Below, piece by piece: positions 10,080 to 18,280 of a stretch of 64,000 nucleotides of DNA. A model generated the notes under the pieces. That model was not told the DNA's origin. It did not search any database and worked only from the letters and a program-made list of their open reading frames with translations. Origin of the DNA: Pseudobdellovibrionaceae bacterium. GTDB taxonomy: Bacteria; Bdellovibrionota; Bdellovibrionia; Bdellovibrionales; Bdellovibrionaceae. The stretch is taken from the NCBI GenBank assembly GCA_019637915.1, contig JAHBUV010000001.1, forward strand, positions 834,565-898,564, read 5' to 3'. The position numbers and the translations under genes are program-made. Positions within the stretch are counted from its first letter, which is position 1, and every line of letters starts with the position of its first letter.

Positions 10080-10406
10080 GTGATTCAAATCACCGAAACC
10101 GCCGCCAAAAAAATCGCCAACCTCAAATCCGAGGAAGGGCGCGAGGACGTCGCTTTCCTGCGCGTCGAGGTGAAAAAGGGCGGTTGCTCCGGACTCTCTT
10201 ACAAAATGGATTTCGACACCCAGGAGCGCGCCGGGGACAAGTTCTTCGAGAGCTTCGGCCAGCGCATCGCCGTCGACCCGCAAAGTTTCATGTACCTGAT
10301 CGGCATGACCCTGGATTACTCCGGCGGTTTGAACGGCCGGGGCTTCGTCTTCAACAATCCCAACGCCAGCAAGAACTGCGGTTGCGGATCCAGCTTCAAC
10401 GTCTGA
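10080..10406 (+). CDS. A-type iron-sulfur cluster carrier (IscA/ErpA/SufA family)
   Basis: The 108-residue protein has the three conserved Cys of A-type carriers: one in KGGCSGLSY and two in NCGCGSSF at the C-terminus. It would receive [4Fe-4S] or [2Fe-2S] clusters and pass them to apo-enzymes. GTG 10080 follows CCGAGGAG at good spacing. It is downstream of the cysteine desulfurase and probably acts with it. Which subfamily (IscA, ErpA or SufA) cannot be settled by eye. Confidence 0.92.
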   Translation: MIQITETAAKKIANLKSEEGREDVAFLRVEVKKGGCSGLSYKMDFDTQERAGDKFFESFGQRIAVDPQSFMYLIGMTLDYSGGLNGRGFVFNNPNASKNCGCGSSFNV

Positions 10407-10408
10407 TG

Positions 10409-11215
10409 TCAGGCGGCTTTCGACAAACGCAGGAATTCGGAGATGGCGATCGCCACTTCATCCGGCTTTGAACGGCTGAGGATGTGCCCTCCCGCCGCCC
10501 AGGTCAGGGCCTGGCCGGCGCGGCTGAGCATGGCGAAATCGCGGTAAGAGTCCTCCGTGAACAACGGATCGTCCTGACTCCAGATCATCAGCGTGGACGC
10601 CTGGTTCTGCTCGAGGCGCTTCTCCCAGAACTTCCAGTCCTCGCTGCGCAGGATCCAGGCGAAGTGCGCCACCAGGTCGGCGACGAAGGCGAGCTTGCGC
10701 CCCTTCAGCCGCGCCAGGGGACCGGCCATCTCGCGGTCCGGGCGGAAGATCTCGACGGCGGTTTTCAGGAAAGCCTCGCCGATGGGCGTTTCAAACGTGC
10801 GCAGCACGGATTTCACGCTCATGGGCAGCACGAAAAAATACCTGAGCTCGGGACGGCGGAAATGGTTCACCGGGTGCGGCACCAGGGGATTCAATAAAAC
10901 CAGTCGATCGACCAGGGCGGGGCGCTGCAGGGCCAGGCCCCAGGCCACCATGCCGCCGAAGCTCATGCCGGCCACGCTGACTCTCTCCCCCGGGAAGTTC
11001 GCCTCGATGAAGTTGCCCACGTGCTCGATGATCATCGGGAACAGTAGGCGGTTCTGGGACATGTACAAATGCGACAGATTGGGGACGACGACGCGGTAGG
11101 AATCGCGCAGGCGCTCGACGACGCCGTCCCATTGCATGACGCTCCCGCCATAGCCATGCAACAAAATCAGAATAGGCCCTTGTCCGTGTTCACGGAACGG
11201 AATCTTGTGGGACAT
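10409..11215 (-). CDS. Alpha/beta hydrolase
   Basis: The 268-residue product has the alpha/beta-hydrolase fold: oxyanion segment LLHGYGG near residue 18, nucleophile elbow GMSFGG with Ser85, an Asp in WSQDDPLF and the His in GGHILS near the C-terminus, so the triad is complete. No signal peptide is seen. It is the last gene of the zapA-fau-rny-tyrS-ferredoxin run and convergent with the A-type carrier, from which only two bases separate it. Substrate is unknown; esterase, lipase or C-C hydrolase are all possible. Confidence 0.85.
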   Translation of the reverse strand: MSHKIPFREHGQGPILILLHGYGGSVMQWDGVVERLRDSYRVVVPNLSHLYMSQNRLLFPMIIEHVGNFIEANFPGERVSVAGMSFGGMVAWGLALQRPALVDRLVLLNPLVPHPVNHFRRPELRYFFVLPMSVKSVLRTFETPIGEAFLKTAVEIFRPDREMAGPLARLKGRKLAFVADLVAHFAWILRSEDWKFWEKRLEQNQASTLMIWSQDDPLFTEDSYRDFAMLSRAGQALTWAAGGHILSRSKPDEVAIAISEFLRLSKAA

Positions 11216-11242
11216 CTCCCCGATGGATCGGCAAAACGGGGG

Positions 11243-11821
11243 TCAGGATTGAGTGGTGTCCTTGGGACCTCGACCTTTATTTCGCCCGCCGCCGCGGCCA
11301 CCGCGGTTGCCGCCACGACCTTCGCCCTGACGTTGCCCCCCGCCCTCGCCGCCGCCGCCTTTTTTGCGGGCTTGCTGGCGGTTCGAGGCGGGCGGAGCGG
11401 AGGCATCGCCGGCCGTTTCGGGCGCGACCTCGATCCGTTCGTTCAGAATCATCGTGTCGATGACCGCCTTGGATTCGCTGATGGAGCGCGAGGATTTGAA
11501 ACCGCGGATGTTCTTGCGGGCCGCCTCCTCGCTCTTCACCTGCTCGCTGAGATCGATGGTGACGTCGCCGAAGCAGCGCACCTGACAAGCGAGACGGCGG
11601 CTTTCGAGCTGCCAGCTGGTGCCGATCAGGTTCAGTTCGGCCTTCGACGGGGGCAGGAGGTTCGACTCCCCCGAGACGACCTTCACGCGGCACTCGGCGC
11701 AGATGAGCTTGCCCTTGCAGATCGACGAGATCTCGACGTTGTTCTCGAGCGCCGCCTGCAGCAGGGTTTTTTCCGGCGAAATCGGGATCTCGATATTTTG
11801 AGGAACGAATTTCACTTTCAT
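11243..11821 (-). CDS. [2Fe-2S] ferredoxin with Gly/Arg-rich C-terminal tail
   Basis: Residues 1-95 form an adrenodoxin/Isc-type ferredoxin. Cys35, Cys41 and Cys44 give the C-x5-C-x2-C pattern and Cys79 the fourth ligand; Cys83 is extra. A helix-rich linker follows to about 145, then a 45-residue tail made almost only of Gly, Arg, Gln and Lys, with several RGG-like triplets. Such tails bind RNA in other proteins but are not part of the ferredoxin family. ATG 11821 is seven bases from the end of tyrS, and the gene lies in an operon with RNase Y. The ferredoxin core is secure; an RNA link is inference. Confidence 0.85.
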   Translation of the reverse strand: MKVKFVPQNIEIPISPEKTLLQAALENNVEISSICKGKLICAECRVKVVSGESNLLPPSKAELNLIGTSWQLESRRLACQVRCFGDVTIDLSEQVKSEEAARKNIRGFKSSRSISESKAVIDTMILNERIEVAPETAGDASAPPASNRQQARKKGGGGEGGGQRQGEGRGGNRGGRGGGRNKGRGPKDTTQS

Positions 11822-11828
11822 AGGATCC

Positions 11829-13052
11829 TCACGACACCACGATTTTGACGAATTTCTTTTTCCCGGCCTTCAGCACGAAGGCGCGGCCGGCCTCGAGATC
11901 GATCTTCAAACGGGCGTCGCCGATTTTCTCGCCGTCGATCTGCACGCCGCCGCCGGTGATCAGGCGCTGCGCCTCCCCGTTCGAGGCGGCGAGCCCCGTC
12001 CGCACCATGAGGGCGGTCAACGCCACGCCCTTGTCGGGCACGACGGGGTACTCCGGCACGTCATCCGGCAATCCCTTGTCGACGAAGATGCGGTTGAATT
12101 CCTCTTCCGCCTGGTCGGCGGCCGCGGACGAATGGAAGCGCGCCACCAGGTATTTCGCCAGCTGCACCTTGAGGGTGCGCGGGTGCAGGCGCCCCTCGCC
12201 CATCTCGAATTTCATGCGGTCCAGTTCCGTCCCGCTGATCTCGGTGAGCAGCTCGTAGTAACGGAACATCAATTCATCCGACACCCGCATGGTTTTGCCG
12301 AACATGTCCTTCGGCGAATCCACGACGGAGATGTAGTTGTCCAAAGACTTCGACATCTTGTTCACGCCGTCCAGGCCCTCGAGGATGGGCATGGTCAGGA
12401 TGCACTGGGCCTCCTGGCCGTAGGCCGGCTGGATGTCGCGGCCGACCAGCAGGTTGAATTTCTGATCGGTGCCGCCCAACTCCATGTCGGACTTCAAAGC
12501 GACGGAGTCGTAACCTTGGGTCAGCGGGTACAGGAATTCATGGATGGCGATGGGCGTGTTGGACTTGTAGCGCTTGGTGAAATCGTCGCGCTCGATCATG
12601 CGCGCCACCGTGTACTGGGAGGCGAGGCGGATGAAATCCGCGGCGCTGAACTTGTCCATCCAGGTCGAGTTGTAGACGATCTCGGTCTTTTCCGGGTCGA
12701 GGATCTTGAATATCTGTTTGGCGTAGGTCTTGGCGTTCTCCTCGATCTCCTCGCGGCTGAGGATGGGCCGGGTGGCGTTCTTGCCCGAAGGGTCGCCGAT
12801 CATGGCGGTGAAATCGCCGATCAGGAACAAAATCCTGTGCCCCAGATCCTGGAAGGTCTTGAGCTTGTTGATCACCACGGTGTGGCCCAAATGAATGTCC
12901 GGCCGCGTGGGATCCGCCCCGAACTTGATGCGCAAAGGCTGGTTCTTGTCCTTCGAGCGCTTGAGCTTTCGGACGAGATCCGCCTCGCTCAAGACGTCGA
13001 CGGCGCCGAACTTGATCCGCGCCAGTTGTTCCTGGGGATCCAGGAAACTCAT
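11829..13052 (-). CDS. tyrS: Tyrosyl-tRNA synthetase
   Basis: The 407-residue class I synthetase charges tRNA-Tyr. The HIGH-type motif is HLGH near residue 55, the KMSKS motif is exact near 228, and the C-terminal 65 residues form an S4 RNA-binding domain. The spacing of HLGH fits the TyrZ-like branch of bacterial TyrRS. Its ATG overlaps the rny stop as ATGA, so it is translationally coupled to the gene upstream, and the ferredoxin gene follows directly. Confidence 0.94.
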   Translation of the reverse strand: MSFLDPQEQLARIKFGAVDVLSEADLVRKLKRSKDKNQPLRIKFGADPTRPDIHLGHTVVINKLKTFQDLGHRILFLIGDFTAMIGDPSGKNATRPILSREEIEENAKTYAKQIFKILDPEKTEIVYNSTWMDKFSAADFIRLASQYTVARMIERDDFTKRYKSNTPIAIHEFLYPLTQGYDSVALKSDMELGGTDQKFNLLVGRDIQPAYGQEAQCILTMPILEGLDGVNKMSKSLDNYISVVDSPKDMFGKTMRVSDELMFRYYELLTEISGTELDRMKFEMGEGRLHPRTLKVQLAKYLVARFHSSAAADQAEEEFNRIFVDKGLPDDVPEYPVVPDKGVALTALMVRTGLAASNGEAQRLITGGGVQIDGEKIGDARLKIDLEAGRAFVLKAGKKKFVKIVVS

Positions 13053-14614
13053 CGGGCGTGCTCCACGGCGCGGGTTTGACGGACCACCGTGACCTTGACC
13101 TGACCGGCCTGCGGCACTTCACGCTCGATCTTGCGGGCGATGTCCCGGGACAGCATGGTGGCGAGGTCATCGGTCACGCGGCTGCTCTCGACGAGCACGC
13201 GGATGTCCTTGCCGGCCTGCAGGGCGAAGGTTTTCAGGACGCCGTCGAAGCCGTTGCCGATGCTCTCGAGATCCTCGAGGCGGTGGATGTAATTGTCCAT
13301 CTGCGGGCGGCGCGCCCCCGGACGGGACACGGCCAAAAGATAAGCGGCGTGCACGATCCACGCGAGGGTCGACACCGGCTTCTCGTCGCCCTGATGGGTG
13401 CGGATGGCCTGCACGACCTCTTCGATCTCGCCGTATTTTTTCGCCACCTCGGCGCCGACGTGGGTGTAACCGCCCTCCGTCGTGTGCTCGACCGCGAGGC
13501 CGACGTTGTGAAGCAGACCGGCGCGGCGCGCGAGCTTGACGTTGACGCCCAACTCGCCGGCGAGGAGACCGGCGATGTTCGCCACTTCGCGGGCCTGGTT
13601 GAGGGCGTTGTGCGCGTGCGTCTGACGGTACTTGAGGCTGCCCACGAGCTTCATCAGTTCCTGATGCAGGTTCGGCAGGCCCAATTCGACGGCGGTGCGT
13701 TCGCCTTCCTCTTTGATCGACTTCATCAGCTCCGTGCGCTGTTTCTCAGCCACTTCCTCGATGCGCGCCGGGTGGACGCGGCCGTCCTCCATGAGCTTTT
13801 CGATGGTGCGCTTGGCGAGTTCGCGGCGGACCGGATCGAAGCCGGAGATCACGACCGCTTCCGGCGTGTCGTCGACGATCAGATCGACGCCGCACATGGC
13901 TTCGAGGGTGCGGATGTTGCGGCCCTCACGGCCGATGATCTTGCCCTTCATCTCGTCGTTGGCGAGCGCCATGACGGTGACCGTGCGCTCCGAGGTGTAC
14001 TCCGAAGCGAAACGCGACAGGGCCTGGCTCAGGATGCGGCGGGCGCGGCGGTCGGATTCTTTTTGCGCCTCGTCCTCGATCTTGGCGATGAGCTTGTTGG
14101 CTTCGCTCTTGGCCTCCTCGGTGAGGGCCTCGAGCAATTGGCGGCGGGCTTCCTCCGCCGTCATGGCGGCGACGGACTCGAGCTTGCGCTTCAGGGCGTC
14201 CACCTGCTCGTCGTTTTTCTTTTCCAATTCCTTGAGCCGGTTTTCCGCGATGGCGATTTTCTCCTCGCGGTCCTTCAGCTGGCCGAGGTAGCGCTCGTTG
14301 TCCTCGGTCTTCGCCTTGAACTGATCGTCGATCTCCTTCAGGCGGCGCTCGAGCTGCTGCTCCTTGTTTTTGACCTGGGTTTTTTGCTTGTGGATGTCCT
14401 GCTCGACGTTCTTGCGGGCGCGGACCTCGAAATCCTTGGCGCGGTTCTCGGAATCTTTCTTCAGCTTCGCCGCTTCGGATTTGGCGCGATTGATGATGCG
14501 CTCGGCTTCGACCTTGGCGGATTTTTTCGAATTCGAGTCCTGGATGCGTTTCACCAGGAAAACCCCCACCCCGCCCAACACCAAGCCGACGATCGCGGCA
14601 ATCAACATTTCCAT
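13049..14614 (-). CDS. rny: RNase Y-like protein with degenerate HD active site
   Basis: The 521-residue protein has full RNase Y architecture: one N-terminal membrane helix (about 3-22), a long coiled coil to about 190, a KH domain with [11 protein letters not shown] near 215, an HD domain and the C-terminal segment ending in [10 protein letters not shown]. In known RNase Y the HD domain coordinates metal through LKHS, LLHDIGK, EGSH, HHGD and AADALS. Here these read LNQA, LLHNVGL, EGGY, HQGD and AAYLLA, so nearly every metal ligand is replaced. ATG 14614 sits behind GGAGGA. It overlaps tyrS by ATGA and starts one base after fau. RNA binding may persist; nuclease activity is doubtful. Confidence 0.9.
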   Translation of the reverse strand: MEMLIAAIVGLVLGGVGVFLVKRIQDSNSKKSAKVEAERIINRAKSEAAKLKKDSENRAKDFEVRARKNVEQDIHKQKTQVKNKEQQLERRLKEIDDQFKAKTEDNERYLGQLKDREEKIAIAENRLKELEKKNDEQVDALKRKLESVAAMTAEEARRQLLEALTEEAKSEANKLIAKIEDEAQKESDRRARRILSQALSRFASEYTSERTVTVMALANDEMKGKIIGREGRNIRTLEAMCGVDLIVDDTPEAVVISGFDPVRRELAKRTIEKLMEDGRVHPARIEEVAEKQRTELMKSIKEEGERTAVELGLPNLHQELMKLVGSLKYRQTHAHNALNQAREVANIAGLLAGELGVNVKLARRAGLLHNVGLAVEHTTEGGYTHVGAEVAKKYGEIEEVVQAIRTHQGDEKPVSTLAWIVHAAYLLAVSRPGARRPQMDNYIHRLEDLESIGNGFDGVLKTFALQAGKDIRVLVESSRVTDDLATMLSRDIARKIEREVPQAGQVKVTVVRQTRAVEHAR

Positions 14615-14615
14615 T

Positions 14616-15185
14616 TCAAATTCCTCCGCACACAATCACGGTCTGATCCGTGACGACCGCATTCATTGTCACATCCCAGTCCTCGTCCGGCAGGGCCGGA
14701 ACGATCTGGCAGGCGTGGGCGACGCCCACTTTGCAGCCCGGGAAGGCGGCGAGAGTCCGGTCGTAAAACCCCGCTCCCCGTCCCAGTCGTCGTCCCTCGC
14801 GATCGAAGGCCAGGCCCGGCACCAAAACGCCGGTGAGCCGCGACACCTCGATCCGTTCGCTGGAAGCCGGTGGTTGTTCCAAACCGTGGCGTCCTTTTTC
14901 AAAGACGTCGCCGCGGTGGAAAACCAGGGACTCGCCCTCCAGGCGCGGGTACACCCACTCCACTCCGGGCGGCGCTTCGCGCGGTGGCGAAGCCTCGAAA
15001 CCGAAGGGGCGGTAGGAGGCCCACAGGCCAGGCCGCGAAGAGAGGAATCCCCACAGATTCCCCTGCAGGCGTTCGCGCAGGAAGAGGCTGTCTTCCGGGC
15101 GCAAAAGCCCCAGACGCTTTTTCATTTCCAGGCGCAGACGCTTTTTGGCGTTCCGCAATTCCGGAGGTGAAAAAACGAACGGCAT
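14616..15185 (-). CDS. fau: 5-formyltetrahydrofolate cyclo-ligase
   Basis: The 189-residue protein belongs to the MTHFS/YgfA family, which converts 5-formyl-THF to 5,10-methenyl-THF with ATP. The diagnostic C-terminal region is VPGLAFDREGRRLGRGAGFYDR, seen here as a split of LAFDREGRRLG and RGAGFYDR. An N-terminal basic helix contributes to ATP binding. ATG 15185 has GAGG six bases upstream; GTG 15197, overlapping the zapA stop as GTGA, is the alternative. Linkage zapA-fau is common in proteobacteria, where 6S RNA often lies between them; here the two genes abut, leaving no room for it. Confidence 0.87.
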   Translation of the reverse strand: MPFVFSPPELRNAKKRLRLEMKKRLGLLRPEDSLFLRERLQGNLWGFLSSRPGLWASYRPFGFEASPPREAPPGVEWVYPRLEGESLVFHRGDVFEKGRHGLEQPPASSERIEVSRLTGVLVPGLAFDREGRRLGRGAGFYDRTLAAFPGCKVGVAHACQIVPALPDEDWDVTMNAVVTDQTVIVCGGI

Positions 15186-15193
15186 GGCGAGCC

Positions 15194-15511
15194 TCACAGA
15201 CCCGCGGATTTCGCTCCTTTGGAATTCTCGAGTTCGACGGAGAGCTTGAGGATCTTTTCCTCGACCCTTTCAAGCTCCCGATGGGCTTTGCGTTTCAGCA
15301 GGATCAGTTCCTCCGCGACATTGAGAGCCGTCAGGACGGCGGCGTTCTGGAAGGAACCGTTTTTGGTGACAGTCATGGCGACATTCATCTTGTCGTTCAC
15401 GAAATCGACAAGCTCTTGAACGGTGGCATCGTCATGGGACGTGCGCAGTTTGTAAGGGACCCCGGCAATCAGAAAATCGTATGTTTTTTTATCTGAAGCC
15501 TTCGTTGAGTC
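15194..15511 (-). CDS. zapA: Cell division protein ZapA
   Basis: The core reads YDFLIAGVPYKLRTSHDD, then LVDFVNDKMN and a helix with VLTALNVAEELI leading into a coiled coil, the pattern of ZapA, which bundles FtsZ filaments at the division ring. TTG 15511 is preferred because GAGG lies at correct distance; the frame is open upstream to TTG 15568, which lacks a spaced ribosome site. It is the first gene of a long co-oriented run with fau, rny, tyrS, ferredoxin and hydrolase. Confidence 0.8.
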   Translation of the reverse strand, partial: DSTKASDKKTYDFLIAGVPYKLRTSHDDATVQELVDFVNDKMNVAMTVTKNGSFQNAAVLTALNVAEELILLKRKAHRELERVEEKILKLSVELENSKGAKSAGL

Positions 15512-15644
15512 CAAGCCAACCTCACTGACGCATCCGCTGCGTGCCCGTTCGCGATGAATCGCGGTCAATCCTCAAGCAATCGTTAAGCCATTCAAAACTC
15601 TGGAAAATTCCAAAAGGAAATCCAGCAACGATCGTACTTGAGGC

Positions 15645-16271
15645 TTATCTCTTGAGGCAAGTGCAGATGCTGCCGACATCCTTTTTGTCTTCGCATGTCA
15701 GAAGGTTCCGCCCCCCGTTCTCCTCCAGCTTCAGCTCGAGCGTCTTGGTGAGATCCTTGCGGGCGGTGAGTTTGAGCCCTTTAAGCTTTGTGTCAACCTG
15801 AAGGCTTTCATCACGCTCGATGACCCCCTTGCCGACCACCGACATCACTTCCGCCAAAGTCAGGTTCTGTCTTTTCAAAGCGGCATCTTCCCAAACCTGC
15901 GTGGTGCCTGTTTCCGACAGCGTTTCCCACAAAGCGTTCCAGCGCGTGACGCCCTGGACCTCGGTCGGGCTCTCCAGCTTCACGCGGCGCAGAACGGCGC
16001 CTTTGTCGCGGAACTGCAAGGTGCGGCTCAGGGTCTGGGACTTCTGAGTGAGGTAGACATCATTGATGCGCTCAGCCAGCAGGCGCAGATCCACCCGGTA
16101 GGCCAAGCGTGGATCCTCCAGGGCGGGATAGCATTTCAAAACCGCCTCATAGGACACCGAGACCGGTTTTTTGTGGGTGCGGACGGTCGGCGCCGGCGCA
16201 TCCACCGAAGGCGCGGCGAGAACCGCAACCGCGAAAAAAAGAGGGATCATCGCCGTGAGCAGGCCCATCAT
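15645..16271 (-). CDS. Hypothetical secreted protein
   Basis: The 208-residue product starts MMGLLTAMIPLFFAVAVLAAP, a clear signal peptide with a likely cut after the Ala-rich end. The mature part is mixed alpha/beta with many charged residues and a C-terminal Cys cluster (LLTCEDKKDVGSICTC). No known family was recognised. It is divergent from the gene at 16372 with about 100 bases between them. A periplasmic location is inferred from the signal only. Confidence 0.65.
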   Translation of the reverse strand: MMGLLTAMIPLFFAVAVLAAPSVDAPAPTVRTHKKPVSVSYEAVLKCYPALEDPRLAYRVDLRLLAERINDVYLTQKSQTLSRTLQFRDKGAVLRRVKLESPTEVQGVTRWNALWETLSETGTTQVWEDAALKRQNLTLAEVMSVVGKGVIERDESLQVDTKLKGLKLTARKDLTKTLELKLEENGGRNLLTCEDKKDVGSICTCLKR

Positions 16272-16371
16272 GCGGCCATCGTTCCCGATCCCCCGACCCT
16301 TGTCCAGTCCGGAGCGAAGCGACTCAATTTTATCCGTCTCCTTCCGATCAGTCCGGGGTGGAGGCACTTTG

Positions 16372-17082
16372 ATGAAACAACTCCTCATTTCTTTTTTGTG
16401 TCTGACGATGGCCCTGCCGACGACGGCCGCAACCGCGCCCAAGTCCAAGGAAGTGGAAGCGATTCAGCGCTTCTTCCGCCAAGTCGATCAGCCGGAAGCA
16501 CGTTCGTACCGCCAAATGCTGCAAACCATGAAGCCTTACGCCCCCCGAGAGATCGTCGAACACATGGAGAGCAAACTGAAAGAGCGCCTGGACGAGCAGT
16601 TCCCGCCTTACAAACTCTTCGACAAAGGCGACCATCTCGAATTGAAGTTCGGCATGGGCCGGAACGTCGAAGTTCTCTCTTTGCTGAAAAAAGACCCCAA
16701 AGTCTTCGCCCGCCTGCGCGGCGTGGACATCCTGCACGCGGACGTGGCCCACGGCTGGAACCTGATCCGCAAAATCGAATCCGCCTTCGACCCGAAGCCG
16801 AAATCCGGCAAGGCCGCCCTGCTGTGGATCGAGAGCGCCCACGCTTTCGACTGGGCCCTTTTCGGCGGCCTGGCGATTCTCGCCGGCGGCATCGGTTACG
16901 GGTTGTATTCCCTGTCGCGCTCGAAAGTGAAACTGGACGTGCCGCAGAACTTCACGGTCACCGGCAACGTCAACGTGCCGACGTCCTACTCCCTCGATGT
17001 TCCGCAGAACTACAACGTGGACACCAACCACAGCTTCACGCTGCCGCAACTCGATAAGCTGCTGCCGGGCGGCCAGAAGTAA
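16372..17082 (+). CDS. Hypothetical exported membrane protein with LDVPQN repeats
   Basis: ATG 16372 follows GGGGTGGAGG. The 236-residue product begins with a signal peptide (ISFLCLTMALPTTA), continues with a charged helical domain of about 140 residues, has one membrane segment (LFGGLAILAGGIGYGLYSL, about 165-185) and ends in a short beta-like tail holding two copies of LDVPQN followed by F or Y. No family was recognised. It is convergent with ftsY, three bases from it. Confidence 0.65.
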   Translation: MKQLLISFLCLTMALPTTAATAPKSKEVEAIQRFFRQVDQPEARSYRQMLQTMKPYAPREIVEHMESKLKERLDEQFPPYKLFDKGDHLELKFGMGRNVEVLSLLKKDPKVFARLRGVDILHADVAHGWNLIRKIESAFDPKPKSGKAALLWIESAHAFDWALFGGLAILAGGIGYGLYSLSRSKVKLDVPQNFTVTGNVNVPTSYSLDVPQNYNVDTNHSFTLPQLDKLLPGGQK

Positions 17083-17085
17083 GGC

Positions 17086-18216
17086 TTAAACTCCCAGAAT
17101 CGAGTCGACGTACTCGCGGGCGGAGAAGGGGCGCAGATCGCGCACCCTTTCGCCGACGCCGATCATTTTCACCGGAATGCCGAGCTCATCCACCAGGCCG
17201 ATGGCGACGCCGCCCTTGGCGGTGCCGTCCATCTTGGTGAGGATGGCGCCCGTCAATCCCAGGGCTTTGTGAAACTCGCGGGCCTGCACGAGGGCGTTCT
17301 GCCCGGAGTTGGCGTCGAGCACGATGATCACCTCGTGGGGAAGGGCGGCATCCTGCTTTTGCAGGACGCGTTTCACCTTTTTGAGTTCCTCCATGAGGTT
17401 CGCCTGCGTGTGCAGGCGCCCGGCGGTGTCGATCAGCACAACGTCGTAGTTCTGCGCGCGGGCCTTGGCCACGGCGTCGAAGGCGACGGCGGCCGGATCG
17501 CTGACGTTCTCGGGATGGAAGATCTCGACCTGGGCGCGCTCCGTCCAGACCTTGAGCTGCGCGCCGGCGGCGGCGCGGAAGGTGTCGCCGGCGGCGACGA
17601 GCACGCGGCGGCCCTCATTGGCGAAGCGCGAGGCGATCTTGCCGATGCTGGTGGTCTTGCCGGCGCCGTTCACGCCGACGATCATGAACACCGTCGGGCC
17701 TTGCGAGGCCGACTTCAATTGCGCCAGGGGTTTTTCCGTCGACACTTCCAGAGGACCGGCGGCGGAAAAAATCTCGAGGATGCGGGACTTCAGGGCGTCG
17801 CGCACGGAGGAAGGATCGCGGATCTCTTTGCGGGAGAGCTTGCCGCCGATGGTCTCCATCAGGTCCTGCACGGTCTTCGGCCCGAGGTCGCTCGTGTAGA
17901 GAACCTCCTCGATGTCCTCGAGAGCGGTGTTCTCGCCCTGGCTCGCGAACAGGCTGCGGAGGCGGCCGAAGAAATTCTCCTCGGTCTTGCGCAGGGCCGC
18001 CTTCAAATCAACGTCCTGCTCCAGCGCGATCGGCTCTTCCGGCGCCGGCACCGGCGTCACGTCCCGCGCCTCCACCGGCGGCGGCAGAGTCTCTTCCGGA
18101 CGGCGCCGTTTCAACTGACTCATCACCAGCACGCCGATGATGATGAACAGCAACAGGCCGATCAGACCGAACAACAGATAAATGGCTTCTTGATGGGAAG
18201 GCGACATCACGGACAT
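17086..18216 (-). CDS. ftsY: Signal recognition particle receptor FtsY, membrane-anchored
   Basis: The 376-residue protein is the SRP receptor GTPase that docks translating ribosomes at the membrane. The NG domain shows G1 GVNGAGKTTSIGKIA, the FtsY-type DTFRAAA, G3 DTAGRLHT and G4 TKMDGTAKGG. Unlike E. coli FtsY, it begins with a strong transmembrane helix (about 13-33) followed by RRR and a short acidic, Pro-rich linker, so it is probably an integral membrane protein. ATG 18216 is chosen, with ATG 18207 possible; neither has a good ribosome site. It follows smc in the glyS-ppdK-smc-ftsY run. Confidence 0.93.
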   Translation of the reverse strand: MSVMSPSHQEAIYLLFGLIGLLLFIIIGVLVMSQLKRRRPEETLPPPVEARDVTPVPAPEEPIALEQDVDLKAALRKTEENFFGRLRSLFASQGENTALEDIEEVLYTSDLGPKTVQDLMETIGGKLSRKEIRDPSSVRDALKSRILEIFSAAGPLEVSTEKPLAQLKSASQGPTVFMIVGVNGAGKTTSIGKIASRFANEGRRVLVAAGDTFRAAAGAQLKVWTERAQVEIFHPENVSDPAAVAFDAVAKARAQNYDVVLIDTAGRLHTQANLMEELKKVKRVLQKQDAALPHEVIIVLDANSGQNALVQAREFHKALGLTGAILTKMDGTAKGGVAIGLVDELGIPVKMIGVGERVRDLRPFSAREYVDSILGV

Positions 18217-18280
18217 GGGCACTACATAATGGATGCCGCCCTGTTTGGGTAACGACGATGCGGCCTTCGCCGCATCGCTT

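Noticed and set aside
15186..15200. 6S RNA between zapA and fau
   Set aside because: The two genes abut or overlap, so there is no space for it.
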